Shown here: positions 12,758 through 24,751 of the stretch, piece after piece
Numbering within the stretch: the first letter of the stretch is position 1
How the letters are laid out: each line of letters begins with the position of its first letter
From: Enterobacter cloacae
Lineage (GTDB): Bacteria > Pseudomonadota > Gammaproteobacteria > Enterobacterales > Enterobacteriaceae
Assembly (NCBI RefSeq): GCF_013375935.1
Contig: NZ_CP056117.1
Coordinates: forward strand, 1,426,001 to 1,490,000
Reading direction: 5' to 3'
DNA: 64,000 bases
Notes under the pieces: generated by a model
Database searches by the model: none
What the model saw: only the letters and a program-made list of their open reading frames with translations
What the model was told of the DNA's origin: nothing
Position numbers and translations under genes: made by a program

Positions 12758-12818
12758 AGCTTTGGCCTAATAGTTGACTAAATTACCTGGGTATAATCAT
12801 ACGCCCATTGAAGAAGGG

Positions 12819-13499
12819 CTACAAGGTACGGCACAGACACCATACCTGAACTGACGCGGCGCCGCTTTGCAAAAGCAGTCGGGAAAGTTCAGCAACGGTA
12901 CTGCCCGTCGTGACGACATCATCCACAATCGCGATATGGAGGCCGCTAACCGGCAATTCAAGGCGAAAGGCGTTTTTCAGGTTCCTTTTGCGCGACCGGG
13001 CGTTGAGCCGGTGCTGAAGGGCGGTGGCGTGGACGCGCGTCAGCGCAGAGGCTGGGTAGCGGCAACCCAGCCAGCGGGCGAGCGGACGGCACAGCAGGTC
13101 GCTCTGATTGTAGCCGCGCCGCCAGTGGCGACGCTGAAAGAGGGGCACGTTCACGATCGCGTCGACCTGCGGCAGCCCGCGCGTTCGCCGCGCCTGAAGC
13201 ACCGCCAGTAACAGGAGGCGTGCCAGCGGCTGCGCCAGCGCGCTCTGGCTGGAAAACTTGAACTGATGAATCAGACGGCTCAGCGGTAAAACGTAATCAT
13301 CCACCGCCACGAGCGCACTCCACGGCGGCGCTTTTTTAAGGCATCGTCCACAGGGGAGCGTCTGGCTGACGGCAGGCAAGCCGCACTGCGGGCAGCCCTT
13401 CAGGCAGCCCACAGCTCGCGTGCAGACGGAACAGACGCCCCACGCGCTTAGCGCAAGCGGCATTCGGCATAGCCAGCACAAGCCGGGCACTGTTAGCAT
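12819..13499 (-). CDS. gntX: ComF-family phosphoribosyltransferase-like protein GntX
   Basis: ComF/GntX family; in E. coli linked to growth on DNA as nutrient, biochemical role unknown. It has 226 residues. N-terminal zinc-ribbon-like cysteine pairs (CWLC at 8-11, CSVC at 23-26, CPQC at 36-39, CGRC at 50-53) precede a phosphoribosyltransferase-type domain with a PRPP-loop-like IVDDVVTTGST. The frame is open further upstream to 13820 but that part is antisense to bioH; the start at 13499 (MLTVPGLCWLC) matches E. coli. Divergent from bioH with 36 bp between starts. Confidence 0.95.
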   Translation of the reverse strand: MLTVPGLCWLCRMPLALSAWGVCSVCTRAVGCLKGCPQCGLPAVSQTLPCGRCLKKAPPWSALVAVDDYVLPLSRLIHQFKFSSQSALAQPLARLLLLAVLQARRTRGLPQVDAIVNVPLFQRRHWRRGYNQSDLLCRPLARWLGCRYPASALTRVHATALQHRLNARSRKRNLKNAFRLELPVSGLHIAIVDDVVTTGSTVAELSRLLLQSGAASVQVWCLCRTL

Positions 13500-13535
13500 A
13501 CGTAACCTCCATGTGAAAAAAGAGAACGTTAACTG

Positions 13536-14318
13536 ATGAAGACGCTGTGGTGGCAGACCGTAGGGACGGGAAATTGTCATCTTGTGCTGCTGCACGGATG
13601 GGGACTGAACGCCGAAGTGTGGCGTTGCATAAGTGAGGAACTGGCCTCGCAGTTCACGGTACATCTGGTCGATCTGCCGGGGTATGGCCGCAGCCACGGC
13701 TACGGCGCGATGACGCTCGACGAGATGGCGGAGCAGGTTCTGGATGCCGCGCCGCAAAAAGCCGTCTGGCTCGGCTGGAGCCTGGGCGGGCTGGTGGCAA
13801 GCCAGATTGCGCTGAACCATCCTGAGCGGGTTCAGGCGCTGGTGACGGTGGCGTCATCACCGTGCTTCAGCGCCCGCGAGGCGTGGCCGGGCATCAAGCC
13901 TGAGGTGCTGGCCGGATTCCAGCACCAGCTGAGCGAAGACTTCCAGCGGACGGTGGAGCGTTTTCTGGCGCTACAAACTATGGGGACGGAGACCGCCCGG
14001 CAGGACGCGCGGACGCTGAAACAGACGGTGCTTTCCCTGCCGATGCCGGAAGTTGACGTGCTGAACGGTGGGCTGGAGATCCTGAAGACGGTCGATCTGC
14101 GCGAGCCGCTGGCGTCGCTGGCGGTACCGCATCTGCGTATTTATGGCTATCTGGATGGGCTGGTGCCGCGCAGGGTGGTTCCGCTGCTGGACGCGCTGTG
14201 GCCGGAGAGCCAGTCGCTGGTGGTTGCCAAAGCGGCACACGCGCCGTTCATCTCTCATCCTGCTGAGTTTTGTTCGGCGCTGTGCTCCTTTACTGGCGAA
14301 GCGTCCACCACTCCCTGA
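13536..14318 (+). CDS. bioH: Pimeloyl-[ACP] methyl ester esterase BioH
   Basis: Alpha/beta hydrolase that removes the methyl group from pimeloyl-ACP methyl ester, finishing the pimelate moiety of biotin. It has 260 residues (E. coli 256). The nucleophile Ser82 is in GWSLGG; the catalytic aspartate (YGYLDG, ~207) and histidine (AAHAPF, ~235) are present. The last ~15 residues (ending [10 protein letters not shown]) differ from the E. coli tail. They are encoded where the gene runs 29 bp into the convergent feoC. Confidence 0.97.
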   Translation: MKTLWWQTVGTGNCHLVLLHGWGLNAEVWRCISEELASQFTVHLVDLPGYGRSHGYGAMTLDEMAEQVLDAAPQKAVWLGWSLGGLVASQIALNHPERVQALVTVASSPCFSAREAWPGIKPEVLAGFQHQLSEDFQRTVERFLALQTMGTETARQDARTLKQTVLSLPMPEVDVLNGGLEILKTVDLREPLASLAVPHLRIYGYLDGLVPRRVVPLLDALWPESQSLVVAKAAHAPFISHPAEFCSALCSFTGEASTTP

Positions 14319-14529
14319 GGCAGGCTTTACCTTCCGGACAACTTTTACAACTGCCGGACAGACAACCGTCCGGCTCTTCCTGAATGCGCACGGCTTTTCC
14401 CATCGCCTCCAGCCTTTCCAGCATGGCATCGATCATCGGCTGCGGCGTATGCAGGCTGAGGCTGAGCTGCTTCGCCTCCATTCGTCCCTGTAGCGCCAGC
14501 AGGTCACGTACCTGAATCAACGTTGCCAT
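14290..14529 (-). CDS. feoC: Ferrous iron transport regulator FeoC
   Basis: Small winged-helix protein that protects FeoB from proteolysis (shown in Salmonella) and may act as a transcription factor. It has 79 residues (E. coli 78) with four cysteines, Cys56, Cys61, Cys64 and Cys70, which bind an Fe-S cluster in related FeoC proteins. Third gene of feoABC, 11 bp after feoB. Its 3' end overlaps the 3' end of bioH by 29 bp. Confidence 0.96.
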   Translation of the reverse strand: MATLIQVRDLLALQGRMEAKQLSLSLHTPQPMIDAMLERLEAMGKAVRIQEEPDGCLSGSCKSCPEGKACLREWWTLRQ

Positions 14530-14540
14530 CCGTTTGCCCC

Positions 14541-16859
14541 TTAGTGACAGTCGCCCGCAGGGCTGCTGCAGCAGGTGGTTGGGGTTTTGCGCGTCGCCAG
14601 CAGGTTGACGTCAACGCGGCTACGCGCCCGGCGCAGCAGGCCAATCACCATCACGTTAAACAGGATCACCGCCAGGATACAGACCAGGCTGTAGCGCGGA
14701 TGCTGCCCGTAGTTAACGGCCTGGTAAAACACGGTCGCCAGCGAGTAGGCAATGTTCAGCCCCCACAGAATGGAGAAGCCCATCCAGCCGCGGCTGGACT
14801 CGCGGGCGATGGCCCCCATCACCGAGATGCACGGAATATAGAGCAGGACGAAGATCAGGTAGCTGTAGGCCGCCGACGCGCTGCCGAATTTCTGGCCCAT
14901 CACGCCCATTGCCCCGGTCGCCATTTCGCCGTCGCCCTTGCTGGCTTCAATCGGGTTCGCCAGCACGCTCAGGCTGAAGGTGTCTTTCAGGCTCTGCCAG
15001 GTCTCTTCCGCCGCGCCGAGCAGTTCATCACCGAGGTGGAACGCTGCCGGATTAAACTCCTCGTCCTGAATATTCTCAGCGGTGTAGAGCGTGTTCAGGG
15101 TGCCGACCACCACTTCTTTTGCCATCGCGCCGGTGAACAGGCCCACGGTTGCCTGCCAGTTGTCCTCCTGAACACCAATCGGTTTGAAGATCGGGGTAAT
15201 AATCCGGCTGACGGAGGCAAGCGCAGAATCATTAATGTTATCTGCCGCCTGGCCGCTCAGGGTGAAGCTGTTAAGGGCGCTCAGGAAAATGCTGACCACC
15301 ACAATCACCTTACCGGCGCGCAGCACAAAGCCTTTCAGGCGCTGCCATGTCTGAATTACCAGGCTCTTCAGATGCGGAACGTGGTAAACCGGCAGCTCCA
15401 TCACGAACGGCGACGCTTCGCCGCGCATGATGGTGTGCTTCAGCATCAGGCCGGTGAGGATAGCCATCACGATACCCAGCACATACAGGGAGAAGACGGC
15501 CAGCGCCCCTTCCTGACCAAAGAACGCCGCGGCAAACACCGCGAAGATCGCCAGACGCGCGCCGCAGGACATGAACGGTGCCATCATGATGGTCATCAGG
15601 CGTTCACGCGGTGCGTCCAGCGTACGGGCGCCCATTACCGACGGCACGTTACAGCCAAAGCCGACAATCAGCGGCACGAAGGATTTGCCCGGCAGCCCCA
15701 GCGCCTGCATCAGGCGATCCATTACGAAGGCCGCGCGCGCCATGTAGCCGGAATCCTCAAGGAAGGAGAGGAACAGGTACATCATGCCGATTTGCGGCAC
15801 CAGCGGCAGGACGGTGTTGATACCGCCGCCGATCCCCTGGGCAAGGAAAATGGTCAGCCATTGCGGGAAGTGGAGGGTGTAGCCCAGCCACTGAATGCCG
15901 TGCACGAAAATAGCGACAGAGCCGCCATCAAAGATCGGCTGCAGTGCACCGCCGATGTTAATGGCGAGCAGGAACATCACGTACATTACCAGTAAAAAGA
16001 CCGGCAAACCGAGGAACCGGTTGAGCACGATTTTATCCACTGCGGCGGTAAAGCGGCTGGGCTCCGCGGTTAACGCGTTGCTGACCACGTCGCAGATCGC
16101 GGCGATGGCCTGATAGCGGGCATCCGCAATATGCAGAGCGGGATCGTCCAGCTCGTCGCTCAGGCGAGCCAGCGCAGCGTCCAGCTTATCCGCCGCATCG
16201 CCTGCGTAGGCGCGGCTGTAGATATCCCCTTCCAGCATTTGCAGGCCAAGCCACAGGCGCTGTCTGGCAGGCATGGCGTTGTCCATCGCCTGCGCCAGCT
16301 GGCCGGCTTCGCGCAGCAGCGGCTGCGCGTAGTGCACCAGCTCAACGTTGGCGTTGCCCGTGTGGCGGTCAATTGCCAGCTTCAGGGCGTCAATGCCGCG
16401 CGCGCGGGTAGAAACCAGCGGAACCACCGGGCAGCCCAGACGGGCGGAGAGGGCATCGACGTCGATGCGCAGCTTTTGCTTCTCTGCGATGTCGAGCATG
16501 TTAAGCGCCACGATGCAGGGAATGCCCAGCTCCAGCAGCTGTAACGTGAGATAGAGATTTCGCTCGAGATTGGAGGCATCTACCACGTTGATTAACAGAT
16601 CCGCGTCGCCGCTCAGAATATAGTGGCAGGCGATCTGCTCATCGAGAGAGGTCTGGGAAGAAATGGTGGTGAGTGAATAGGTTCCCGGCAAATCAACCAG
16701 CGTGACCTGATTGTCTGTCGTCGTGAACTGGCCTTCTTTACGTTCAACCGTTACGCCTGCCCAGTTTCCCACTCGCTGGCGCGCGCCGGTTAATTGATTG
16801 AATAATGTTGTCTTGCCGGAATTAGGATTGCCAATTAAGCCAATAGTTAATTTTTTCAT
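14541..16859 (-). CDS. feoB: Ferrous iron transporter FeoB
   Basis: Inner-membrane Fe(II) permease with a cytosolic G domain. It has 772 residues. The G protein motifs are G1 GNPNSGKTT (10-18), G3 DLPG (56-59) and G4 NMLD (120-123). A helical GDI-like region follows (~170-265), then the membrane part with two Gate repeats and ~8-11 helices (from ~280). The tail has [10 protein letters not shown], a cysteine-rich end typical of enterobacterial FeoB. Second gene of feoABC, 30 bp after feoA. Confidence 0.98.
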   Translation of the reverse strand: MKKLTIGLIGNPNSGKTTLFNQLTGARQRVGNWAGVTVERKEGQFTTTDNQVTLVDLPGTYSLTTISSQTSLDEQIACHYILSGDADLLINVVDASNLERNLYLTLQLLELGIPCIVALNMLDIAEKQKLRIDVDALSARLGCPVVPLVSTRARGIDALKLAIDRHTGNANVELVHYAQPLLREAGQLAQAMDNAMPARQRLWLGLQMLEGDIYSRAYAGDAADKLDAALARLSDELDDPALHIADARYQAIAAICDVVSNALTAEPSRFTAAVDKIVLNRFLGLPVFLLVMYVMFLLAINIGGALQPIFDGGSVAIFVHGIQWLGYTLHFPQWLTIFLAQGIGGGINTVLPLVPQIGMMYLFLSFLEDSGYMARAAFVMDRLMQALGLPGKSFVPLIVGFGCNVPSVMGARTLDAPRERLMTIMMAPFMSCGARLAIFAVFAAAFFGQEGALAVFSLYVLGIVMAILTGLMLKHTIMRGEASPFVMELPVYHVPHLKSLVIQTWQRLKGFVLRAGKVIVVVSIFLSALNSFTLSGQAADNINDSALASVSRIITPIFKPIGVQEDNWQATVGLFTGAMAKEVVVGTLNTLYTAENIQDEEFNPAAFHLGDELLGAAEETWQSLKDTFSLSVLANPIEASKGDGEMATGAMGVMGQKFGSASAAYSYLIFVLLYIPCISVMGAIARESSRGWMGFSILWGLNIAYSLATVFYQAVNYGQHPRYSLVCILAVILFNVMVIGLLRRARSRVDVNLLATRKTPTTCCSSPAGDCH

Positions 16860-16889
16860 TGTATTAGACCCACCAAAACCGCTGGCTTG

Positions 16890-17117
16890 TTAACGGGATA
16901 GAGATTCAACTTCAATTAATGCGAGGTCTTTTTTACGCAGAACCAGATTTACGCGTCGGGTTTCGATATGAACAGGATCGCCCAACGGCGCCACGCGCAC
17001 CACCTGGAACGATGAGCCGGGCAGCATGCCCAGTGACAGCAGCTTCTGCCGGTAGGCCGGGCTTATCTCACGGGTAAAACCGATAATTTTCCACGCACTG
17101 TCTGGAGTGAATTGCAT
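16890..17117 (-). CDS. feoA: Ferrous iron transport accessory protein FeoA
   Basis: Small cytosolic SH3-like protein required for FeoB-mediated iron uptake. It has 75 residues, as in E. coli, with the family signature [18 protein letters not shown]. The ATG at 17117 ([10 protein letters not shown]) is chosen over an in-frame start five codons upstream by homology. First gene of feoABC, preceded by a Fur-like box (17160-17181) and an FNR-like site (17236-17249). Confidence 0.97.
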   Translation of the reverse strand: MQFTPDSAWKIIGFTREISPAYRQKLLSLGMLPGSSFQVVRVAPLGDPVHIETRRVNLVLRKKDLALIEVESLSR

Positions 17118-17159
17118 AGCGCCTGATTCCACGAGAGGTTAAATAATCTACACTGCGAT

Positions 17160-17181
17160 GATAATGAGAATAGTTTTTATC
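17160..17181 (-). promoter_or_regulatory. Candidate Fur box of feoABC
   Basis: GATAATGAGAATAGTTTTTATC matches both outer arms of the Fur consensus GATAATGATAATCATTATC and lies 43-64 bp upstream of the feoA start, suggesting iron repression. Confidence 0.6.
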
Positions 17182-17235
17182 AGCAATAATAAAAATGTGA
17201 CGGGATGTTGTTAAACGTATTAATTTGCGGTCAGA

Positions 17236-17249
17236 TTGACCTTGCTCAA
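17236..17249 (-). promoter_or_regulatory. Candidate FNR site of feoABC
   Basis: TTGAC-CTTG-CTCAA matches the FNR consensus TTGAT-N4-ATCAA at 8 of 10 positions, ~120 bp before feoA. FNR activates E. coli feo without oxygen, when ferrous iron is available. Confidence 0.6.
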
Positions 17250-17361
17250 TATTTACGGAATTACGCGGAAGGGGATAATAAATTTATTTGTTAACGGAGT
17301 GATAACTAGTGGTTTAAATATGGATATGCAATCGGTTTCATATATTTCGAGATGATTTATT

Positions 17362-17443
17362 CCCCTCACCCTAACCCTCTCCCCAGAGTGGAGAGGGGAC
17401 TTTAACACCCTCTCCCCTCTGGGGAGAGGGCCGGGGTGAGGGG
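17362..17443. repeat. Intergenic palindrome family, copies 4 and 5, inverted pair
   Basis: A reverse copy (CCCCTCACCCTAACC..., 17362-17398) and a forward copy (...CCGGGGTGAGGGG, 17408-17443) face each other 9 bp apart. The outer arms are nearly complementary over ~23 bases, so the unit can fold as one long hairpin, like a two-copy BIME. It lies 6 bp past the tex stop, between tex and the feo promoter. The rest of 17118-17448 is the feoA control region. Confidence 0.88.
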
Positions 17444-17448
17444 AGAGG

Positions 17449-19779
17449 TCAGCGTTTCTTACCCATTGCCGCCGCCAGCGCATCCATCATGGCGCTGTTG
17501 CCGGCCGGCTGTGCGTCACGTCCACGCGGCTTCGCGGCCTTCGCTGCCGGACGCTGCTGTTCGCGGCCACCGCCGTTACCGCCTCGGCGCGCGTTGGTTT
17601 CACCCGGCTGCTCGTCCAGACGCATGGTCAGGGCGATACGCTTGCGCTGGAGATCCACTTCCAGCACCTTCACCTTCACGATGTCGCCCGCTTTGACCAC
17701 GGTATGTGGATCTTCCACGAACCTGTCGGCGAGGGATGAGATATGCACCAGACCATCCTGATGCACCCCGATATCCACAAACGCGCCAAAGTTGGTGACG
17801 TTCGTAACTGCGCCTTCCAGCACCATGCCCGGCAGCAGGTCGTTCATGGTTTCCACGCCGTCAGCAAAGGTCGCGGTTTTAAACTCGGGACGCGGATCGC
17901 GGCCCGGCTTTTCCAGCTCTTTGATGATGTCGGTGACCGTCGGCACGCCGAACTGTTCGTCGGTGAAATCCACGGCTTTCAGGTTACGCAGCGCGCTGCT
18001 GTCGCCCATCAGATCTTTCAGCGCCTGCTGGGTGGCGGCCAGAATACGCTCTACAACCGGGTACGCTTCCGGGTGAACGGTAGAGGCATCCAGCGGGTTA
18101 TCGCCGTGGTTAATGCGCAGGAAGCCCGCGCACTGCTCAAACGCTTTTGGCCCCAGGCGGCTAACCTTAAGTAACTGCTGGCGGTTCTGGAACTGACCGT
18201 TTTCATCACGCCAGGCGACGATGTTCTGCGCCATCATGCGGGTCAGGCCTGCCACGCGGGTCAGCAGGGGTACGGACGCGGTGTTCAGGTCCACGCCGAC
18301 GGCGTTTACGCAGTCTTCCACCACCGCGTCCAGCTTACGCGCAAGCTGCGTCTGGCTCACGTCGTGCTGATACTGGCCCACGCCGATGGATTTCGGGTCG
18401 ATCTTCACCAGCTCCGCCAGCGGATCCTGCAAACGACGGGCGATAGAGACCGCACCGCGCAGGGAAACGTCCAGATCCGGGAACTCCTGTGCCGCCAGCT
18501 CGGAGGCGGAATAGACCGACGCTCCCGCTTCGCTGACGATCACTTTCTGCGCCGTTACCTTCGGGAACTGCTTCTGCACGTCGAGGTAGAAACGCTCGGT
18601 TTCGCGGGAGGCCGTACCGTTACCGATGGCGACCAGCTCAACGTTATATTTTTCACACAGCGCAGCCACGACCGTCGCCGCCTTCGCTGCCTGGCCGGTG
18701 TGCGGGTAAATGGTGTCGGTGGCAACCAGCTTGCCGGTACCGTCAACCACGGCCACCTTCACGCCGGTACGCAGACCCGGATCGAGACCCATGGTGGCGC
18801 GCAGGCCAGCGGGGGCGGCCATCAGCAGGTCGTGCAGGTTACGGGCGAAGACGTTAATCGCTTCGTCTTCGGCGCGCTCGCGTACGGTGCCCATCAGCTC
18901 GGTTTCGAGATGCATCAGCACCTTGATGCGCCAGGTCCAGCTCACCACGCCTTTGCGCCAGCTGTCCGCCGGAGCGTTGTTCAGGCGCAGGCCGAGGTGA
19001 TCGATAATGATCTGCTCGCAGTGGCTCTCTTTTGGCGGCTCGTCAAACTGCGGATCGGCATTCAGGGAGAGTTGCAGTACGCCCTCGTTACGGCCGCGGA
19101 ACATCGCCAGCGCGCGGTGAGACGGTACGGTTGAAATGGGTTCGTGATGATCGAAGTAGTCGCGGAATTTCGCGCCTTCTTCCTCTTTGCCGGCCACCAC
19201 GGTGGCGACGATATGCGCGTTCTTCCACAGATAGTCACGCACTTTGGCCAGCAGCGCGGCGTCTTCGGCGAAGCGCTCCATCAGGATGTAACGTGCACCG
19301 TCCAGCGCGGCTTTGGTGTCCGCCACGCCTTTGTCGGCATCGATAAATCTGGCGGCTTCGGTTTCCGGGTCGTGAGACGGATCGTTCCACAGCAGGTCGG
19401 CCAGCGGCTCAAGGCCTGCTTCAATCGCAATCTGCCCGCGCGTGCGGCGCTTCGGTTTGTACGGCAGATAGAGATCTTCGAGTTCGGTTTTGCTGAGGGT
19501 ACCGTTAATGGCTTGTTCCAGTTCACTGGTCAGCTTGCCCTGCTCGCCGATAGACTTGAGGATCGCCTGACGCCGGTCTTCCAGTTCGCGGAGATAGCCC
19601 AGACGCGTCTCCAGGTTACGCAGCTGCGTGTCATCCAGACCGCCGGTGACTTCCTTACGATAACGTGCAATAAACGGCACGGTGTTCCCTTCATCAAGCA
19701 GGCGAACGGCAGCTTCTACCTGTTCGGCTCTGGCCTGAATATCACCCGCAATAATGCGGCAGAGCGACTCTTTCATCAT
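17449..19779 (-). CDS. tex: Tex-family RNA-binding transcription accessory protein (YhgF)
   Basis: Cytoplasmic nucleic-acid-binding protein related to eukaryotic Spt6; role in E. coli poorly defined. It has 776 residues (E. coli ~773). Tex N-terminal domain (1-190), YqgF/RNase H-like domain with [15 protein letters not shown] (~325-340), helix-hairpin-helix region with [14 protein letters not shown] (~510), and a C-terminal S1 RNA-binding domain (~650-720, [20 protein letters not shown]), then a basic Gly/Arg/Ala tail. ATG 19779 ([13 protein letters not shown]) is preferred to the start 18 codons upstream by homology. Follows greB by 87 bp. Confidence 0.95.
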   Translation of the reverse strand: MMKESLCRIIAGDIQARAEQVEAAVRLLDEGNTVPFIARYRKEVTGGLDDTQLRNLETRLGYLRELEDRRQAILKSIGEQGKLTSELEQAINGTLSKTELEDLYLPYKPKRRTRGQIAIEAGLEPLADLLWNDPSHDPETEAARFIDADKGVADTKAALDGARYILMERFAEDAALLAKVRDYLWKNAHIVATVVAGKEEEGAKFRDYFDHHEPISTVPSHRALAMFRGRNEGVLQLSLNADPQFDEPPKESHCEQIIIDHLGLRLNNAPADSWRKGVVSWTWRIKVLMHLETELMGTVRERAEDEAINVFARNLHDLLMAAPAGLRATMGLDPGLRTGVKVAVVDGTGKLVATDTIYPHTGQAAKAATVVAALCEKYNVELVAIGNGTASRETERFYLDVQKQFPKVTAQKVIVSEAGASVYSASELAAQEFPDLDVSLRGAVSIARRLQDPLAELVKIDPKSIGVGQYQHDVSQTQLARKLDAVVEDCVNAVGVDLNTASVPLLTRVAGLTRMMAQNIVAWRDENGQFQNRQQLLKVSRLGPKAFEQCAGFLRINHGDNPLDASTVHPEAYPVVERILAATQQALKDLMGDSSALRNLKAVDFTDEQFGVPTVTDIIKELEKPGRDPRPEFKTATFADGVETMNDLLPGMVLEGAVTNVTNFGAFVDIGVHQDGLVHISSLADRFVEDPHTVVKAGDIVKVKVLEVDLQRKRIALTMRLDEQPGETNARRGGNGGGREQQRPAAKAAKPRGRDAQPAGNSAMMDALAAAMGKKR

Positions 19780-19866
19780 GGTCAGTTCATCTTGTGGATC
19801 GAAAATCAGGGGGATAGTTATACGGGCTGACACCGAAAAATGCCAGCCGGGGAGGGCGCTCTCGGA

Positions 19867-20340
19867 CTATTTAACATACTCGATTTCGTTGACGTACCAG
19901 CTTGCTTCACCCGCGGGCGTCTGGACGATGGCTAAATCGCCCACCTCTTTTTTCAGCAGGGCGCGGGCCATCGGCGAATCGATAGAAATGTAATCCTTAC
20001 GACCAAAAATTTCATCGTAACCGACGATGCGAAAACGCAGGGTATTGCCGTCATCATTTTCGATCTCCACCCAGGCGCCGAAGAACACTTTACCTTCCTG
20101 CTGCGGGGAGTAATCGACGATTTTGAGATTTTCGAGGCATTTGGTCAGGTAGCGCACCCGGCGATCGATTTCGCGCAGGCGCTTTTTATTGTACTGGTAG
20201 TCCGCGTTCTCGCTGCGATCGCCCAGGCTTGCCGCCCAGGTGACTTTTTTGGTCACTTCAGGACGCTCTTCGCGCCACAGGTAATCCATCTCTTTTTTGA
20301 GTTTCTCATACCCTTCACGGGTGATCAGGGGCGTTTTCAT
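19867..20340 (-). CDS. greB: Transcription elongation factor GreB
   Basis: Binds RNA polymerase in its secondary channel and stimulates cleavage of backtracked RNA. It has 157 residues (E. coli 158): an N-terminal coiled coil (1-75, tip acidic residues in DRSENADYQYNKKR) and a C-terminal FKBP-like domain. The start at 20340 (MKTPLITREGYE) matches the family; an open frame 22 codons further upstream lies in the promoter region. Divergent from ompR with 228 bp between starts. Confidence 0.98.
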   Translation of the reverse strand: MKTPLITREGYEKLKKEMDYLWREERPEVTKKVTWAASLGDRSENADYQYNKKRLREIDRRVRYLTKCLENLKIVDYSPQQEGKVFFGAWVEIENDDGNTLRFRIVGYDEIFGRKDYISIDSPMARALLKKEVGDLAIVQTPAGEASWYVNEIEYVK

Positions 20341-20568
20341 GGTGCAGCCTTTAATGCCGGTTAACTGTCTTTGCGCACAATACGTAGCGCACAGTGTAAC
20401 AGACAAGATTAATAATGATTTATGTGATGAAATGAACAGATAAGCTGCTGTTAAATATGCTTTGTAACAATTTCGTCTAGAATTTATACCAGAATTTGCT
20501 GGTCGAACACGTGCACTTTTTTAGAATACGCTGTTCCAGGCCTATCCGAACCTTTGGGAGTACACACA

Positions 20569-22631
<2,063 letters not shown>

Positions 22632-22658
22632 AAAAGGGTGGCTTTAGCCACCCTTTTT
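22632..22658 (+). terminator. Rho-independent terminator of ompR-envZ
   Basis: AAAAGGGTGGC-ttta-GCCACCCTTTTT: an 11-bp stem, 4-base loop and T run directly after the envZ stop. Confidence 0.92.
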
Positions 22659-22659
22659 C

Positions 22660-22691
22660 GTAGGTCGGGTAAGGCGAAGCCGCCACCCGAC
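22660..22691. repeat. REP-type element after envZ
   Basis: GTAGGTCGGGTAAGGCGAAG followed by CCGCCACCCGAC matches the classical enterobacterial REP shape (GGTCGGATAAGGCG...CGCC..CCGAC). It lies between the envZ terminator and a copy of the other palindrome family. Confidence 0.75.
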
Positions 22692-22710
22692 AAGGTACGT
22701 TCTCTGCGGC

Positions 22711-22748
22711 CTGATGCCCTCACCCCAACCCTCTCCCACAGGGAGAGG
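22711..22748 (-). repeat. Intergenic palindrome family, copy 6 (reverse)
   Basis: CTGATGCCCTCACCCCAACC followed by CTCTCCC-aca-GGGAGAGG, between convergent envZ and pckA, ending 8 bp before the pckA stop. Confidence 0.87.
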
Positions 22749-22756
22749 AAGAAGGG

Positions 22757-24376
22757 CTACAGCTTCGGCCCCGCACTCACCAGCGCAGCACCCGCCGGGG
22801 TATCGGTATACTTCTCAAAGTTCTCAATAAACAGCTTCGCCAGCGATTCTGCCTTTTCACGCCACTGTTCCGGTGAACCGTAGGTATTGCGCGGGTCAAG
22901 GATACGGGTATCCACGCCCGGCAGCGCCGTTGGGATCGCCAGGTCGAACATCGGCAGCGTAAAGGTCTCGGCGTTATCCAGCGAACCGTCCAGAATGGCG
23001 TCAATGATGGCGCGCGTATCTTTGATGGAGATACGTTTGCCCGTACCGTTCCAGCCGGTGTTCACCAGGTAGGCCTGCGCGCCGGATGCCTGCATGCGCT
23101 TCACCAGAACTTCCGCGTACTGCGTCGGGTGCAGCGACAGGAATGCCGCGCCGAAGCAGGCGGAGAAGGTTGGCGTTGGCTCCGTCACGCCGCGCTCGGT
23201 GCCCGCCAGCTTGGCGGTAAAGCCGGAGAGGAAATGGTACTGCGTCTGGCTGGCCGTCAGGCGAGAAACCGGCGGCAGGACGCCGAAGGCATCTGCGGTC
23301 AGGAAGATCACCTTCGTGGCGTGGCCCGCCTTCGACACCGGCTTCACGATGTTGTCGATGTGGTAGATCGGGTAAGAGACGCGGGTGTTTTCCGTTTTGG
23401 ACGCATCGTCGAAGTCGACAGAACCATCGGCGCGCACGGTGACGTTTTCCAGCAGCGCATCGCGGCGAATGGCGTGGTAGATATCCGGCTCTGCCTCTTC
23501 AGACAGGCGAATGGTCTTCGCGTAGCAGCCGCCTTCAAAGTTAAACACGCCGTCGTCGTCCCAGCCGTGCTCGTCGTCGCCAATCAGACGGCGTTTTGGA
23601 TCGGTGGACAGCGTCGTTTTACCGGTGCCGGAAAGGCCGAAGAATACCGCCACGTCGCCTTTTTCACCGACGTTGGCCGAGCAGTGCATGGAGGCGATAC
23701 CGCGCAGCGGCAGCAGGTAGTTCATGACGGAGAACATCCCTTTCTTCATCTCGCCGCCGTACCAGGTCCCGCCAATCAGCTGGATGCGCTCGGTCAGGTT
23801 GAAGGCGATGAAGTTTTCGGAGTTCAGACCCTGCTCTTTCCACTGTGGGTTAGTGCATTTCGCCCCGTTCATGACGATGAAATCCGGGGTAAAGTCCTGC
23901 AGCTCTTCGTCAGTCGGACGAATGAACATGTTCTTCACGAAATGCGCCTGCCAGGCCACTTCGGTGATAAAGCGTACGGAGAGGCGGGTGTCGGCGTTAG
24001 CGCCGCAGAAAGCATCGACGATAAACAGACGCTTTCCGGAAAGTTGATGGGTGACGAGCCCTTTCAGATGCTGCCAGGTTTCGGGAGAGAGCGGTTTGTT
24101 ATCGTTCTTCCCTTTGCCTTTATCAGCCCACCACAGCGTATCGCGGGTGGTATCGTCTCGGACAATATACTTATCTTTCGGCGAACGGCCGGTAAAGATA
24201 CCGGTATCGACGGCGATAGCTCCAAGGTTCGTCAACACACCTCGCTCGTATCCTTCCAGCGCTGGATTGAGCTCTTCCTGATACAGCGTATCGTAATCGG
24301 GGTTGTAGACCACTTCCTGAACGTCGTGAATACCATAAGCCTTGAGATCTTGCGGGGTTAAACCATTAACACGCAT
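22757..24376 (-). CDS. pckA: Phosphoenolpyruvate carboxykinase (ATP)
   Basis: Converts oxaloacetate and ATP to phosphoenolpyruvate, CO2 and ADP: first committed step of gluconeogenesis from C4 acids. It has 539 residues (E. coli 540; one residue shorter near the N-terminus). The kinase-1a P-loop GLSGTGKTT is at 247-255, followed by the metal-binding segment GDDEHGWDD (~267-275); the substrate-binding [10 protein letters not shown] is at 61-70. Start ATG 24376. A candidate Cra site lies ~275 bp upstream. Confidence 0.98.
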   Translation of the reverse strand: MRVNGLTPQDLKAYGIHDVQEVVYNPDYDTLYQEELNPALEGYERGVLTNLGAIAVDTGIFTGRSPKDKYIVRDDTTRDTLWWADKGKGKNDNKPLSPETWQHLKGLVTHQLSGKRLFIVDAFCGANADTRLSVRFITEVAWQAHFVKNMFIRPTDEELQDFTPDFIVMNGAKCTNPQWKEQGLNSENFIAFNLTERIQLIGGTWYGGEMKKGMFSVMNYLLPLRGIASMHCSANVGEKGDVAVFFGLSGTGKTTLSTDPKRRLIGDDEHGWDDDGVFNFEGGCYAKTIRLSEEAEPDIYHAIRRDALLENVTVRADGSVDFDDASKTENTRVSYPIYHIDNIVKPVSKAGHATKVIFLTADAFGVLPPVSRLTASQTQYHFLSGFTAKLAGTERGVTEPTPTFSACFGAAFLSLHPTQYAEVLVKRMQASGAQAYLVNTGWNGTGKRISIKDTRAIIDAILDGSLDNAETFTLPMFDLAIPTALPGVDTRILDPRNTYGSPEQWREKAESLAKLFIENFEKYTDTPAGAALVSAGPKL

Positions 24377-24751
24377 ATCACTGCTCCTTAGCCAATATGT
24401 ACTGCCTGAAATTGTAGGGTTTTTCTGGGGATGTTAACCGCGACGGGGCTCATAGATTTACGTATCTGGTCAAAACCCTTACTAACGGAAAACCCTGCGA
24501 CTCCAGCCACAGGGCGGGCAGATTATCGCAGGAATCGCTTTTTGGTTGGGGAAAATGTTCTTAAAAGGTTAATTGATGGTGAATTTAACCGGAAGAATGT
24601 GAATGTAATCGCATACATGTAGGAAAATTACGTAAGGGTTACATTGAGAAAACGATTCATGTCTCCCGCAGCTATGATTTCAGATATTGCCGTTGACGCC
24701 CTGTTATCGCTTTAATGGGGCACTATGCTTTTCGTAAACAAGGGATGAAAG
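24377..24751. other. Divergent pckA-yhgE control region
   Basis: 375 bp without a credible gene. It becomes AT-rich around 24540-24660 and should hold both promoters. The only motif recognised is the candidate Cra site at 24648-24659; a 63-codon frame from 24431 looks non-coding. Confidence 0.6.
24648..24659 (-). promoter_or_regulatory. Candidate Cra (FruR) site
   Basis: TGAATCGTTTTC on the minus strand matches the core of the Cra consensus TGAAWCSNTHHW except its last base. Cra activates gluconeogenic genes including pckA in E. coli. The site is ~275 bp from pckA, which is distant, so the assignment is tentative. Confidence 0.35.

Noticed and set aside
13500..13820. N-terminal extension of gntX
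   Set aside because: The frame is open but antisense to bioH; the family start with the first zinc-ribbon cysteines is at 13499.
14523..15995. Open frame of 490 codons antisense to feoB
   Set aside because: It is His/Gln/Arg-rich noise opposite a complete feoB.
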